From the NCBI RefSeq assembly GCF_004570575.1, contig NZ_SPPD01000015.1, forward strand, positions 1 to 52,496: a stretch of 52,496 bases of DNA. The letters are read 5' to 3'. Positions within the stretch are counted from its first letter, which is position 1, and the number at the start of each line of letters is the position of its first letter. Origin of the DNA: Streptococcus cuniculi (lineage in GTDB: Bacteria; Bacillota; Bacilli; Lactobacillales; Streptococcaceae). Position numbers and translations under genes: made by a program. Below, piece by piece: positions 35,077 to 42,262 of the stretch. The notes beneath the pieces were generated by a model, which saw only the letters and a program-made list of their open reading frames with translations, searched no databases and was not told the DNA's origin.

Positions 35077-36396
35077 CTAGTGGCCTCGTCTTCGCCTCTT
35101 GCCAGACCTATATGCTTTATAGGTCCGTACTGAGGATGTTTCTTTAAATACTCGATCAGCTCGTCCTGCGCTTGAAGAATTGTTACGATAATACTCGTAT
35201 TCCTTTCTCCATTCCCCAAAGAATAACTCTCGCAATTCGTCCGCATCAAGAATAAGCATTTGACTCATTGCCTCCGATCCCCTGCTAGTCCAGTACATGC
35301 CTCTATTTTTCATTCGATAAGTAATTTTTCGATGTTGACTCTCCATGATTCCTACTCCCTCTGGAGAAATATCACGCAGTTTAGCCGTTTTCGTATACTG
35401 GAAATTTTTCATAAATTTTGATTTGTATTGCTCAAATCTTTCTTGCTCTTTTTCAGAATCAATCAACGACTCTAGTGTATCAAAGCAAGTTTTTAGCTGT
35501 GCTTTGGAATGTGCTTGTATAGCTTGAAAAAAACTAGCTTTTAGCTCCGCTGAATAGCCTCTTGTGAGTAGGCGAATATCCTTATAGACATGATATTTAT
35601 CCCAGAAATGTTCATGATGTTGAATTTTGAGAGCTTTTGCTAGCTCTTTGAAAACATAGGGAGTATAGCCCTTTCCCCCATCAGAATTGGTAATCAGTAT
35701 CGTATCTTTCGTAATCTCAAAATGATTGTAGATATAGTCAAGAACACGTTCTCGTGACTTACGATTATTTGAGGAACTGATTTCTTTCTTGTTCTGAAGC
35801 TCATAGCGATCTTTACCAACTTCCTTACTTCCTGTGTGAATCACAAAATGAGAAAATTCTATGTGTTTTTTCTCTTTTTCCTGAGATTTGAGAAACAGTC
35901 CGTCACCTTCCACATAAATGATTGGAGAGGAAATTTTCTCAGGTGCTGCCTCCTCCTCGTAAAAACGATAATCTTCTCGATCTTCCAGTAAGGTTGCGGT
36001 CATCTGAACAGCCTTATTGACTGTATCTTTTGAGATAAAAATGCCGTACATCATTTCAATAATTTCTGGTACTTTGCGGTAAGGAACCTTTTGAGACAGC
36101 CGTACAACTTGATACATGAGTTCCTGAGAATAGCGGACATGTTTGGTAAGACCTAGCTTTTCATCAACTGGAATACGGCACTGCTTCCCCTTATACCAGC
36201 GACTTCGAGAGAAAGTCAATTCTCCAAAGGTGAATAACACTGTCCTCTCTATTCGATCCTTGCACCGATAACCTTTTGCCCGCATAATCGGTGCAACATA
36301 ATTCTCGTACTGCTCAAGAAATTGAAAAAATTTTTCGTGATTTTCTTTCCGAAGTTCTGATACAAAATCTCTTTCATCAATAGGTCGGGTATCCAT
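35077..36396 (-). CDS. ISLre2/Mutator-like DDE transposase (UPF0236), TnGBS type
   Basis: The 439-residue protein is a DDE transposase of the ISLre2-like group. It has an N-terminal DNA-binding part (GYRCKDRIERTVLFTFGELTF, SQKVPYRKVPEIIEMMYG) and a likely catalytic triad at Asp165 (YVEGDGLFLK), Asp239 (ITNSDGGKGY) and Glu352 (GVGIMESQ), spaced as in Mutator-like transposases. GGAGACTAGG precedes ATG 36396; the frame extends to 36549 but without a ribosome site. It sits between the rpmH promoter and the conjugation genes, transcribed toward rpmH. TnGBS-type ICEs use such an enzyme, instead of an integrase, and insert upstream of sigma-A promoters. An independent IS copy is the alternative. Confidence 0.85.
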   Translation of the reverse strand: MDTRPIDERDFVSELRKENHEKFFQFLEQYENYVAPIMRAKGYRCKDRIERTVLFTFGELTFSRSRWYKGKQCRIPVDEKLGLTKHVRYSQELMYQVVRLSQKVPYRKVPEIIEMMYGIFISKDTVNKAVQMTATLLEDREDYRFYEEEAAPEKISSPIIYVEGDGLFLKSQEKEKKHIEFSHFVIHTGSKEVGKDRYELQNKKEISSSNNRKSRERVLDYIYNHFEITKDTILITNSDGGKGYTPYVFKELAKALKIQHHEHFWDKYHVYKDIRLLTRGYSAELKASFFQAIQAHSKAQLKTCFDTLESLIDSEKEQERFEQYKSKFMKNFQYTKTAKLRDISPEGVGIMESQHRKITYRMKNRGMYWTSRGSEAMSQMLILDADELRELFFGEWRKEYEYYRNNSSSAGRADRVFKETSSVRTYKAYRSGKRRRRGH

Positions 36397-36460
36397 CCTA
36401 GTCTCCTTAAAAGCATTTTTAAATATTGTATCTACTTCAAAGGAGGTTTTCAAATTTCTT

Positions 36461-36489
36461 TTGGTTCTGAGAAAAATCCATGATATAAT
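36461..36489 (+). promoter_or_regulatory. Promoter of the Fst toxin mRNA
   Basis: TTGGTT (36461-36466), a 17-base spacer and an extended -10, TGATATAAT (TATAAT 36484-36489), give a predicted transcript start near 36496, about 45 bases before the toxin start codon. It lies just outside the transposase ATG, on the opposite strand. Confidence 0.65.
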
Positions 36490-36539
36490 ACTAGTTGGCA
36501 CAAACAAAACACCGCCTGTCGAAAGGAGGTGAGTTGCCT

Positions 36540-36638
36540 GTGTGGTCAAATATCTTTCAAAATCTCATCGCACCGATTTTGGTCGGGATAGTCCTTGCAC
36601 TATTTTCTAAATGGCTAGATAAGAAAGAAGATGAGTAA
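36540..36638 (+). CDS. Fst/Ldr-type membrane peptide, toxin of a type I toxin-antitoxin locus
   Basis: This 32-residue peptide (GTG start at 36540, or TTG at 36534 giving two more residues; AAAGGAGG upstream) has a hydrophobic core NLIAPILVGIVLALFSKWLD and a charged tail KKEDE. The API-VG-VL-L-WLD pattern is that of Fst toxins from the pAD1 par locus, which insert in the membrane. The locus has the expected companion features: its own promoter, direct repeats, a shared terminator and an opposing antisense promoter. It would help to keep the mobile element in the cell. It is too short for standard ORF calling. Confidence 0.85.
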   Translation: MWSNIFQNLIAPILVGIVLALFSKWLDKKEDE

Positions 36639-36676
36639 GTGCCGCTAGCTCGGACGTAGTTAATCGCAGACTACGC

Positions 36677-36758
36677 AAAAAAAAATCCCCTTGCATTTGT
36701 AGGATTTTGCAAGGGGATTTTCCGTTGCCTCGTATAGAGGTCAAACATCTTTCATCGC
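36677..36758 (-). ncRNA. Antisense RNA (RNA II) of the Fst locus
   Basis: A near-consensus leftward promoter, TTGACA (36789-36794), 18-base spacer, TATAAT (36765-36770), would start a short RNA near 36758 that ends at the shared terminator, about 80 nt. Its 5' half is complementary to the toxin leader through the direct repeats, and its 3' half through the terminator stem. It is the predicted antitoxin. Confidence 0.8.
36682..36721. terminator. Bidirectional terminator shared by Fst mRNA and antisense RNA
   Basis: AAAATCCCCTTGCA and TGCAAGGGGATTTT form a perfect 14-bp stem with a 12-base loop; nine A residues on the left give a T-run for the leftward RNA. It sits between toxin and antisense promoter, as in par loci. 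Confidence 0.9.
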
Positions 36759-36795
36759 ATTGTCATTATAACACGCATAAGGTACGGTTGTCAAG

Positions 36796-37023
36796 TTACA
36801 AGTTTTCAATCAGTGCATCCAAAAAGGCAGAATCTGAGCGATAGCCTCTTGATTGAGCAATTTGATGCAACTTTTCTCGATTGCTAGGACGCAAAGTAAA
36901 TTGAAACTGTTTCTTATTCTCTGATCTATGTGCAACTGGAATGATTGATTGGTTGCCTATTGGCGCTGGTTTTTTCACTCCTAGCGCCTTTCTGATATCG
37001 TCTTTTGTCCCATTAAAAGCCAT
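36796..37023 (-). CDS. Small ParB-like partition partner, probable ribbon-helix-helix protein
   Basis: The 75-residue basic protein lies 46 bases downstream of parA. Its C-terminal half (KKQFQFTLRPSNREKLHQIAQSRGYRSDSAFLDALIENL region) has one beta strand followed by two helices, the layout of ribbon-helix-helix DNA-binding proteins such as CopG, Arc or ParG. The N-terminal 35 residues are flexible and basic. In ParA systems with small partners, this protein binds the centromere and represses the operon. The function is inferred from size, fold and position; no exact family was recognised. Confidence 0.6.
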   Translation of the reverse strand: MAFNGTKDDIRKALGVKKPAPIGNQSIIPVAHRSENKKQFQFTLRPSNREKLHQIAQSRGYRSDSAFLDALIENL

Positions 37024-37069
37024 ATTTCTCTCCTATCATATATAATTATATTTATACTTATATACACAA

Positions 37070-37861
37070 TTATATTCTACCATATATTCCAGAAAATGTC
37101 TCATCAATGGAGTTAAAGAACTTCTTGTGTTTACAATAAAGAGTCTCATCCTCTCGCATTTCAGCTATGGAAATTTTATCCAATGTTGAACGATTGAATA
37201 GTTCCTTGTTAGGAATAATCCCTATCAAATTCGGTTCATTCTCTAAACGTGCCAATAGTTCTCTTGACGAATTCGTATTATTCTTTATCATATTTGCAAC
37301 AAAGAATAATTCGGCGGTCACATAACTTTCTCTTGTTTGAAAATTGATGGCACTTGCCTTAAAATCTTCTAGCTTCTCTTCAATGTTGAATTTAGCGAGG
37401 TACCCAAAATCGCTTGGAATAATCGGACTAATGATGGAATGACTAACTGCCACCGCATTTCGTGTAGCTATCGAGAAGTCTGGACGACAATCAAAAATCA
37501 CATAATCATATTGCGCCAGTTGATACTCTTCACAATGATCCTGAAGCCACATATACAACAACATGTACTTATTTGTATTATGCTCTAAACTTGCTTCAAT
37601 CCAATCTAGATTCATACTTCCTGCAATTAAAGAAATGTTCTCTTTAATAGAATGAACCGCCACATTTCCTTTTCCTAAAAAAATATTTGCGACTGTATCT
37701 TCGCTCGTATAAATTTGATACGTTTGAGTAAGGTTACATTGATGATCTAAATCCACAAACAAGACTGACTGTCCCTGTTTTGCGAGCCACTCACCATAAT
37801 TAAATGCAAGAGTTGTTTTTCCAACACCACCTTTAATCGCTGAAAAACTGATTAACTTCAT
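37070..37861 (-). CDS. parA: ParA-family partition ATPase
   Basis: The 263-residue protein has the deviant Walker A motif KGGVGKTT at residues 10-17 (SAIKGGVGKTTLAFNYGEWL), the SVLFVDLDHQCNLTQ strand, and the Walker B-like VIFDCRPDFS followed by SPIIPSDFGY. ParA ATPases place plasmids or ICE circles in the cell. The gene is followed by a small RHH-like partner, and preceded by palindromic sequences. AAGGAG precedes the start. Its presence in an ICE fits an element that replicates as a plasmid for part of its life, as TnGBS elements do. Confidence 0.88.
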   Translation of the reverse strand: MKLISFSAIKGGVGKTTLAFNYGEWLAKQGQSVLFVDLDHQCNLTQTYQIYTSEDTVANIFLGKGNVAVHSIKENISLIAGSMNLDWIEASLEHNTNKYMLLYMWLQDHCEEYQLAQYDYVIFDCRPDFSIATRNAVAVSHSIISPIIPSDFGYLAKFNIEEKLEDFKASAINFQTRESYVTAELFFVANMIKNNTNSSRELLARLENEPNLIGIIPNKELFNRSTLDKISIAEMREDETLYCKHKKFFNSIDETFSGIYGRI

Positions 37862-37881
37862 CTTTCTTCTCCTTTTCTAAG

Positions 37882-37901
37882 GAGTACAACACATTGTACT
37901 C
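37882..37901. promoter_or_regulatory. Palindromic operator-like site before parA
   Basis: GAGTACAA-CACA-TTGTACTC is a perfect 8-bp inverted repeat 20 bases before the parA start; a partial copy, GAGTACAG, lies at 37919-37926. It may be the binding site of the RHH-like protein or another repressor. Confidence 0.5.
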
Positions 37902-37929
37902 GAATGAAATCACAAAATAGAGTACAGTA

Positions 37930-38012
37930 TGGTATAATAGCTCTGTACCTATTTTTTAGGTTTTGCTACTTCATCTAGGGGTCCAATCCAAGTCATGAAG
38001 TAGCTTTTTATT
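37930..38012 (+). ncRNA. Candidate small RNA opposite to the parA leader
   Basis: An extended -10, TGGTATAAT (37930-37938), points rightward, with a weak -35 (ATCACA, 18-base spacer). About 27 bases after it starts a stem GCTACTTCAT/ATGAAGTAGC (37965-37974 with 37995-38004) followed by TTTTTATTT. The product would be about 65 nt. No coding frame is present. It could also be only the terminator of a read-through transcript. Confidence 0.4.
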
Positions 38013-38017
38013 TGTTT

Positions 38018-38043
38018 AGAAGATAGGTTCATTCCTATCTTCT
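38018..38043. terminator. Hairpin between parA and the small KGG-like gene
   Basis: AGAAGATAGG and CCTATCTTCT form a perfect 10-bp stem with loop TTCATT, followed by TTTTATTAT on the plus strand; leftward it gives a weaker TCTAAAC tail. It may end transcripts from either side. Confidence 0.6.
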
Positions 38044-38066
38044 TTTATTATACCACACTTTATTTA

Positions 38067-38104
38067 TAATTACAAATACAATTGTAATTATATTTGTAAT
38101 TATA
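38067..38104. repeat. AT-rich inverted and direct repeats, candidate partition site
   Basis: TAATTACAAATA (38067-38078) and TATTTGTAATTA (38091-38102) are perfect inverted repeats around CAATTG; TTGTAATTATA is also directly repeated at 38083-38093 and 38094-38104. Such arrays are typical of centromere-like sites bound by small RHH partition proteins. The distance to parA is about 200 bases. Confidence 0.5.
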
Positions 38105-38114
38105 TCTATATCTA

Positions 38115-38426
38115 TCATTGTAGGGAATCATCATCTTGTAGGAAAGAACGAATTTGAGAAACGGCTCGCATATCACCATTCAAAGCCTTCTGAAGAATGA
38201 CTAAAACAAGGGCGGTTTCATTGGTTGGTTCGTATCCCAAGGAAACAAGTAGCTCCTTCATCTTGTGATTACTAACCTCTGATTGCAAGAGAGTCTCTAA
38301 TGTCCGCTTTAGGTCAGTTTTCTTCTTTCGTGCAACTCCTGAAGCACGACCACCCATTCGTGCGATTTCTCTTTGTTCACTCTTTGTTCGTTGGTTTAAG
38401 GGAATCAAGTTTTTTTCGTTTGCCAA
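38115..38426 (-). CDS. Small protein of unknown function with a KGG-like MGGRASGVARKKK motif
   Basis: The 103-residue protein has a polar N-terminus with the segment EIARMGGRASGVARKKKTDLKRTLETLL, similar to small phage/ICE proteins that contain a GGxASG-type basic motif, and a helical C-terminal part. The start is TTG at 38426, with GGAGG five bases upstream. It lies 11 bases after the broken ParB-methyltransferase, in the same direction, so it may belong to the same transcript. I cannot assign a function; related short proteins are often found beside phage or ICE methyltransferases and terminases. Confidence 0.6.
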   Translation of the reverse strand: MANEKNLIPLNQRTKSEQREIARMGGRASGVARKKKTDLKRTLETLLQSEVSNHKMKELLVSLGYEPTNETALVLVILQKALNGDMRAVSQIRSFLQDDDSLQ

Positions 38427-38437
38427 AATAACCTCCT

Positions 38438-39685
38438 CTATTCAACTAACTGCGCTTTTTGACCTGTCATCTCTTCCCAGCGTTTAATAATGACATCAAC
38501 GTATACCGGATCTATTTCCATAGTATAAGAGATTCGGCCAGTTGCCTCACAAGCTAGAAGTGTTGAGCCGCTTCCTCCAAAGGTATCTAGCACGATTTCT
38601 CCTTCACGACTAGAGTTCAAAATCAATCGTTTAATAAGGGAAATAGGCTTCATAGTTGGATGTAGCCTGCTACTAGTAGGGCGGTCTACTTTCAAGATTG
38701 TTGTTGGAGTATCTTCTTGATAGGTTTTAATCAGTTCTATCAAATCAGATTTTCTCATTTTCTCTAAGCTAGCTTCATCTTCTAAAATGGTTGTAAAGCT
38801 ACGGTTGGGAAGAAAATAGTGGCTTGCTCCCGGCTTCCACCCATATAAGCAAGGTTCATGCTGCCAGTGATAGTCTTGCCGACCTATCACAAAACTATTT
38901 TTGACCCAGATGAGATTCTCCTTCACATCCCAACCTGCTTCCTCGAGGGCAATCTGAACATTCACTCGCTCTGTATCCGCATGCCAAATATAGAACGCTC
39001 CTCCTGGTTTTAGGTAAGAATTAACTGCAAAAAAGCACTGCCTCAAAAACTACCGATACTGTGCTTGCTCCATTGCATCATTTTGGATAGTCAGTGCCTC
39101 CTTAGTTTTTCCAACGTAGGCTACGTTATAAGGCGGATCTGTCACATAGAGATCAATAGTCTTGTTTCCTATCAGGCGTTTCATATCTAAGGGATTGCGC
39201 ACATCCCCACACATTAAACGATGCGGTCCAAGTTGATACAATTGACCTGCTTCTATTTGTGGTTCTTCCTTAACAACGGGCATCGCAATTTCTTCTTTAT
39301 CCTGATGAGAAAAGAGTGAAGCGGAAAAACCAAATAGGGACATGTCAACATCTAAAATGTTTTGTAATTCTAGTTGAAGCAACTCCATGTCAAAATCAGT
39401 ATTTAAAGTCAATTTGTTGTGCGCAAGAATGTATGCTCTCTTTTTCTCATCTGATAAGTGACTCAAGCGAATGACTGGCACCAGCTCATGCCCCAATTCT
39501 TTCAATGCTAGATAGCGACCATGCCCTTCAATAATGACATTATTCTCATCAATGGCTATGGGGTCATTGTTTCCGAATTTCAGAATAGACTGTTTAATTT
39601 GCTCAATCTGAGTTTGTGGATGTTTCTTGGCGTTTCGTTCATAAGGAACAATAGCACCTAATGCAATTTTTTCTAATTTCATCAT
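38438..39685 (-). pseudogene. ParB-domain DNA methyltransferase interrupted by an amber codon
   Basis: One gene of about 415 codons is split by TAG in AQYR-stop-FLRQC; CAG-to-TAG is the simplest change, since the flanking sequence reads through in frame without loss. The 211-residue first part has a ParB-like nuclease domain (YERNAKKHPQTQIEQIKQSI, IEGHGRYLALKELG) and the start of an N4/N6 methyltransferase with the catalytic DPPY (VTDPPYNVAYVG). The second part (202 residues from a TTG) has the DNA recognition part and the SAM-binding LDTFGGSGSTLLACEATGR. As split, neither piece is likely to be active. Such enzymes in ICEs may protect DNA from host restriction. Confidence 0.85.
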
Positions 39686-39705
39686 ACCTAGTATTCCTTT
39701 CTAGT

Positions 39706-41370
39706 TTATAGACGAGAACGACTCTGTTCTCGGGTATGAACATTTTGCTTGATCCGAGTGAGCTCCTCATGCTCATCTACAATGGAGTTAAATCGTTGGT
39801 GAAGAGCGTCTCTCTCAAGCTGGATTTCTTGAATTAGCTTATCAATCTCACTCTTACTTGCAGAAGAATCAAGCCCCAAATGGTTTAGAATTGTTTGAGC
39901 AATCTCTCTCTGCTCTGGAGAACCTTCCTCCATTGCAAGGAGCACTGACTGTAGTTTATGAAGCTCCGCCAGTCGATCATCTAATCGCTCTAGCTCCTTT
40001 TGTGTCTCACTCACTTGTTCCCTAAAGCGATCTAAAAGTGCTTCAAACTGTCGACCATCAGTCACATCATGACTGCTCAAGAAATTAAATTCTCGAACTA
40101 GCTGATCCATACGAGAGATGTATGGATTTTTGCGAATAATTTGCTCACCGTTATCATAAGAAAGCTGTCTTGCGAGCGTCTCTCCCTTGATCGCTTTATT
40201 TTGTGAAGCGTCTTTTGGGTTTGTGAAATAGAACCAGTCATTTCGTTGAATGAAAATATCATAGCTACCGTCTTCTCTCTTATCAACACAGCGAGCTGGA
40301 ATCAAAACAACTCCTTTATTGGTAAGACCATACTCAACCTCAATATACAATCCCTTGGTTGTCTCCTCAAGAACCTGCCACTCATGAACCGTCAAACGAA
40401 TTTCAAAGTCTTCTGCCTTTTCTGCCTGATGAGCTTGATAAGCCTCCTTGATTTCATCAACTGATAAAGTCACTTGGTTACCAGATAATTTTTTCTCTAA
40501 CCCCTCAAGAGAATAGTTCCCTCTCTTTGACAGCGTCCTGTCACGTGCAAAACGCTCCTGATATTTTCCACCTAACGGAACAAGGAGCTTGTATCGTACC
40601 TCCTTCCGGGAGAGATCCATTTCAATATCCAGTGCTCTTGCTTTTTCTTGGAAATCTTTTAACGAAGTAGAATGCTTCAGGAGAAAGTCTAACCGCTCAT
40701 TAATCTCATATCGAAAAACATGTTTCTTCCGATAGGCGACATACTCCTTACGAGAAGTTCTCATCCTCTCATCCAAAATTTTTGCGCCTGCAAGTCCTGC
40801 ATGTTTGTCTGAAATTTGCATCAAGCTGCGCTTCGTTCCTTTTTGCCAACGAAACTTTTTGAGAGTGACCATATTAGTCGCATTAAAAATGATATGGTTA
40901 TGTATATGCCCACGATCAATGTGTGTGGCGATTTTAAATTCATGTTGTCCGCCCGTCAATTCAAGAATTGTCCGTCGACCAATTTCATGAATTTCTTGTG
41001 GACTTAAGTCATCTTCTGGGCTAAAAGATTGGATAATATGATGGGCAATCACATCTTCCCCACTTCCTCGTTTCCCAAATTTACTCTGCGCATTCATTCG
41101 GGTCATCTCAAATTCGTCTGTAGCGGTGGAGTGATGACTAACACCATAAGAAGACACTAGCTGATAGACTACTTTACCATCAACGACTTTATGAGGAAAC
41201 TCAGTAATATTTTCTGAAGCATTCGTAAACGTTTTGGCTTCATTCACGATGTAATCCATCGCACGATGAAGCGCATCTTTTTCAAGTGTTTTTGAATCAT
41301 CGGCAATATACTTCATTGCTCGATCAAGGGATTGCTCTGACTTTATCTGAATAACTTTGGTCACTACCAT
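39706..41370 (-). CDS. Conjugative relaxase, MOBP/VirD2-like
   Basis: The 554-residue relaxase nicks oriT and leads the DNA into the recipient. It has the three-His motif HIDRGHIHNHIIFNATN with His150, His155 and His157, and a candidate catalytic Tyr in an N-terminal motif (VSSYGVSHH or similar). After residue 200 come a middle region and a long coiled coil (residues 430-550; ELERLDDRLAELHKL). The start overlaps the MobC gene by 47 bases, so the two are co-translated. The layout mobC-relaxase next to an oriT is typical of streptococcal ICEs of the Tn5252 and TnGBS groups. It lies downstream of the conjugation genes in transcription order. Confidence 0.9.
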   Translation of the reverse strand: MVVTKVIQIKSEQSLDRAMKYIADDSKTLEKDALHRAMDYIVNEAKTFTNASENITEFPHKVVDGKVVYQLVSSYGVSHHSTATDEFEMTRMNAQSKFGKRGSGEDVIAHHIIQSFSPEDDLSPQEIHEIGRRTILELTGGQHEFKIATHIDRGHIHNHIIFNATNMVTLKKFRWQKGTKRSLMQISDKHAGLAGAKILDERMRTSRKEYVAYRKKHVFRYEINERLDFLLKHSTSLKDFQEKARALDIEMDLSRKEVRYKLLVPLGGKYQERFARDRTLSKRGNYSLEGLEKKLSGNQVTLSVDEIKEAYQAHQAEKAEDFEIRLTVHEWQVLEETTKGLYIEVEYGLTNKGVVLIPARCVDKREDGSYDIFIQRNDWFYFTNPKDASQNKAIKGETLARQLSYDNGEQIIRKNPYISRMDQLVREFNFLSSHDVTDGRQFEALLDRFREQVSETQKELERLDDRLAELHKLQSVLLAMEEGSPEQREIAQTILNHLGLDSSASKSEIDKLIQEIQLERDALHQRFNSIVDEHEELTRIKQNVHTREQSRSRL

Positions 41371-41725
41371 TTCTTTTTTCCCCTTCTCTAACTTCCGATT
41401 GAATGAGGTTATTTACAAGCTGTCTTATCTCCTCCAGTTGCTCTTGGCACTCTTGAACGTCCGAACGACTAGCATGGTCATTCTCATTCACTTTCTTTGC
41501 GATCTGGTTGATATTGACACCAACCTTATTGATTTCGAGTCGGAGTTTTTTGAGTGCTGGAAAATCAATCATCTGTACCTCTCCTGTCACCAACATGAGA
41601 CGGGCAAAGAGAGAAAAATTTTTGATTCCTGCCTTCTCCATTTGTCTTTTGATGAACTGATTCTCTTTGTCATCCACAAAAAATTCTTTTTTGATTGAAC
41701 GACTACGATTACTTGTTATTGTCAT
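41324..41725 (-). CDS. mobC: Mobilization accessory protein MobC
   Basis: The 133-residue protein is a relaxosome accessory factor. The N-terminal SRSIKKEFFVDDKENQFIKRQMEKAGIKNFSLFARLML has the ribbon-helix-helix layout, and the signature LRLEINKVGVNINQIAKKVNE is that of the MobC family. It helps the relaxase to open and nick oriT. The start at 41725 is chosen because GGAGGG precedes it; the longer frame from 41812 is not supported. It overlaps the relaxase gene by 47 bases. Confidence 0.9.
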   Translation of the reverse strand: MTITSNRSRSIKKEFFVDDKENQFIKRQMEKAGIKNFSLFARLMLVTGEVQMIDFPALKKLRLEINKVGVNINQIAKKVNENDHASRSDVQECQEQLEEIRQLVNNLIQSEVREGEKRNGSDQSYSDKVRAIP

Positions 41726-41867
41726 AAAATTCCCTCCTTTTCTGTATAGGCTCAACTCCTCCCTTTTCATCTGGCAAGCATAGCATTTGTCAGGACAAAC
41801 GCTAAAAATCAAAAAGGTCAGGGAACATCAACCCTACACGAATTGACGCCCTTTCCTTTTTGAAATT

Positions 41868-41929
41868 TTGGGGAGTCCCCCAATCCCCCTGGTCAGTGCT
41901 ACGCACTTTTTCTTGTCTTGTCAGACAAG
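41868..41929. other. Candidate origin of transfer (oriT)
   Basis: Upstream of mobC lies a non-coding stretch with three inverted repeats: TTGGGG/CCCCAA (41868-41883), GTGC/GCAC (41896-41906), and CTTGTC/GACAAG (41917-41929). Position beside the relaxosome genes and density of inverted repeats fit an oriT. The nic site cannot be fixed from this sequence alone. The flanks 41726-41867 hold nothing else that I can support. Confidence 0.55.
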
Positions 41930-41938
41930 TTTTTTCCA

Positions 41939-42223
41939 TCACGAGGGGAGGTCTGCGACCTCTAAGCTGAGAATTTCTGCACGTAAAATTTCAAATTCTC
42001 TATCTTGCAATTGCTCAATTTCTTGATAAGTAATACGGTATTCCTCTTGTAGTTCTTCTGAAAAATCTGCGATAGCTTTTCCCTCTTGACGGATAAGATG
42101 GAGGCATAATTTCTTGTTCACAGAGGTCATCTCTTCTTTGGGGCGAACCGTGTCCATTTCCAATCCTTCAAGGAATAAATCCGATAGGACATTCAGTGTT
42201 TCTTGTTTAATCTTTTCGATCAT
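41939..42223 (-). CDS. Small acidic protein of unknown function in the ICE
   Basis: The 94-residue protein is acidic and helical (KIKQETLNVLSDLFLEGLEMD, EEYRITYQEIEQLQDREFEIL). AAGGAG precedes its start. It lies between the LtrC-like gene (39-base gap) and the candidate oriT, in the same direction. I recognise no motif; small helical proteins at this position are common in streptococcal ICEs, and a role with the relaxosome or with the LtrC-like protein is possible but not shown. Confidence 0.6.
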   Translation of the reverse strand: MIEKIKQETLNVLSDLFLEGLEMDTVRPKEEMTSVNKKLCLHLIRQEGKAIADFSEELQEEYRITYQEIEQLQDREFEILRAEILSLEVADLPS

Positions 42224-42262
42224 CTTCTTGTTCTCCTTTTGGTGGTCTAGTGAATAATTGGT

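Larger units (their letters stand above)
36533..36754 (+). repeat. par-type direct repeats that match toxin mRNA with its antisense RNA
   Basis: GTTGCCT occurs at 36533-36539 and 36724-36730; GGTCAAA-ATCTTTCA occurs at 36544-36559 and 36739-36754 with one difference. The first set spans the toxin start codon, the second lies inside the antisense RNA on the other strand, so the two RNAs can pair there and translation is blocked. This mirrors DRa/DRb of pAD1 par. Confidence 0.8.

Noticed and set aside
34980..36450. GCCTCC-containing ends as terminal inverted repeats of a stand-alone IS
   Set aside because: AAAAAGCCTCC near 35020 and GAAAACCTCC (complement) near 36441 match only over about ten bases; too weak to call an IS end.
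41730..41812. Longer N-terminus of MobC with Cys-rich start
   Set aside because: No ribosome site, while GGAGG lies before ATG 41725, and the extension covers the candidate oriT flank.
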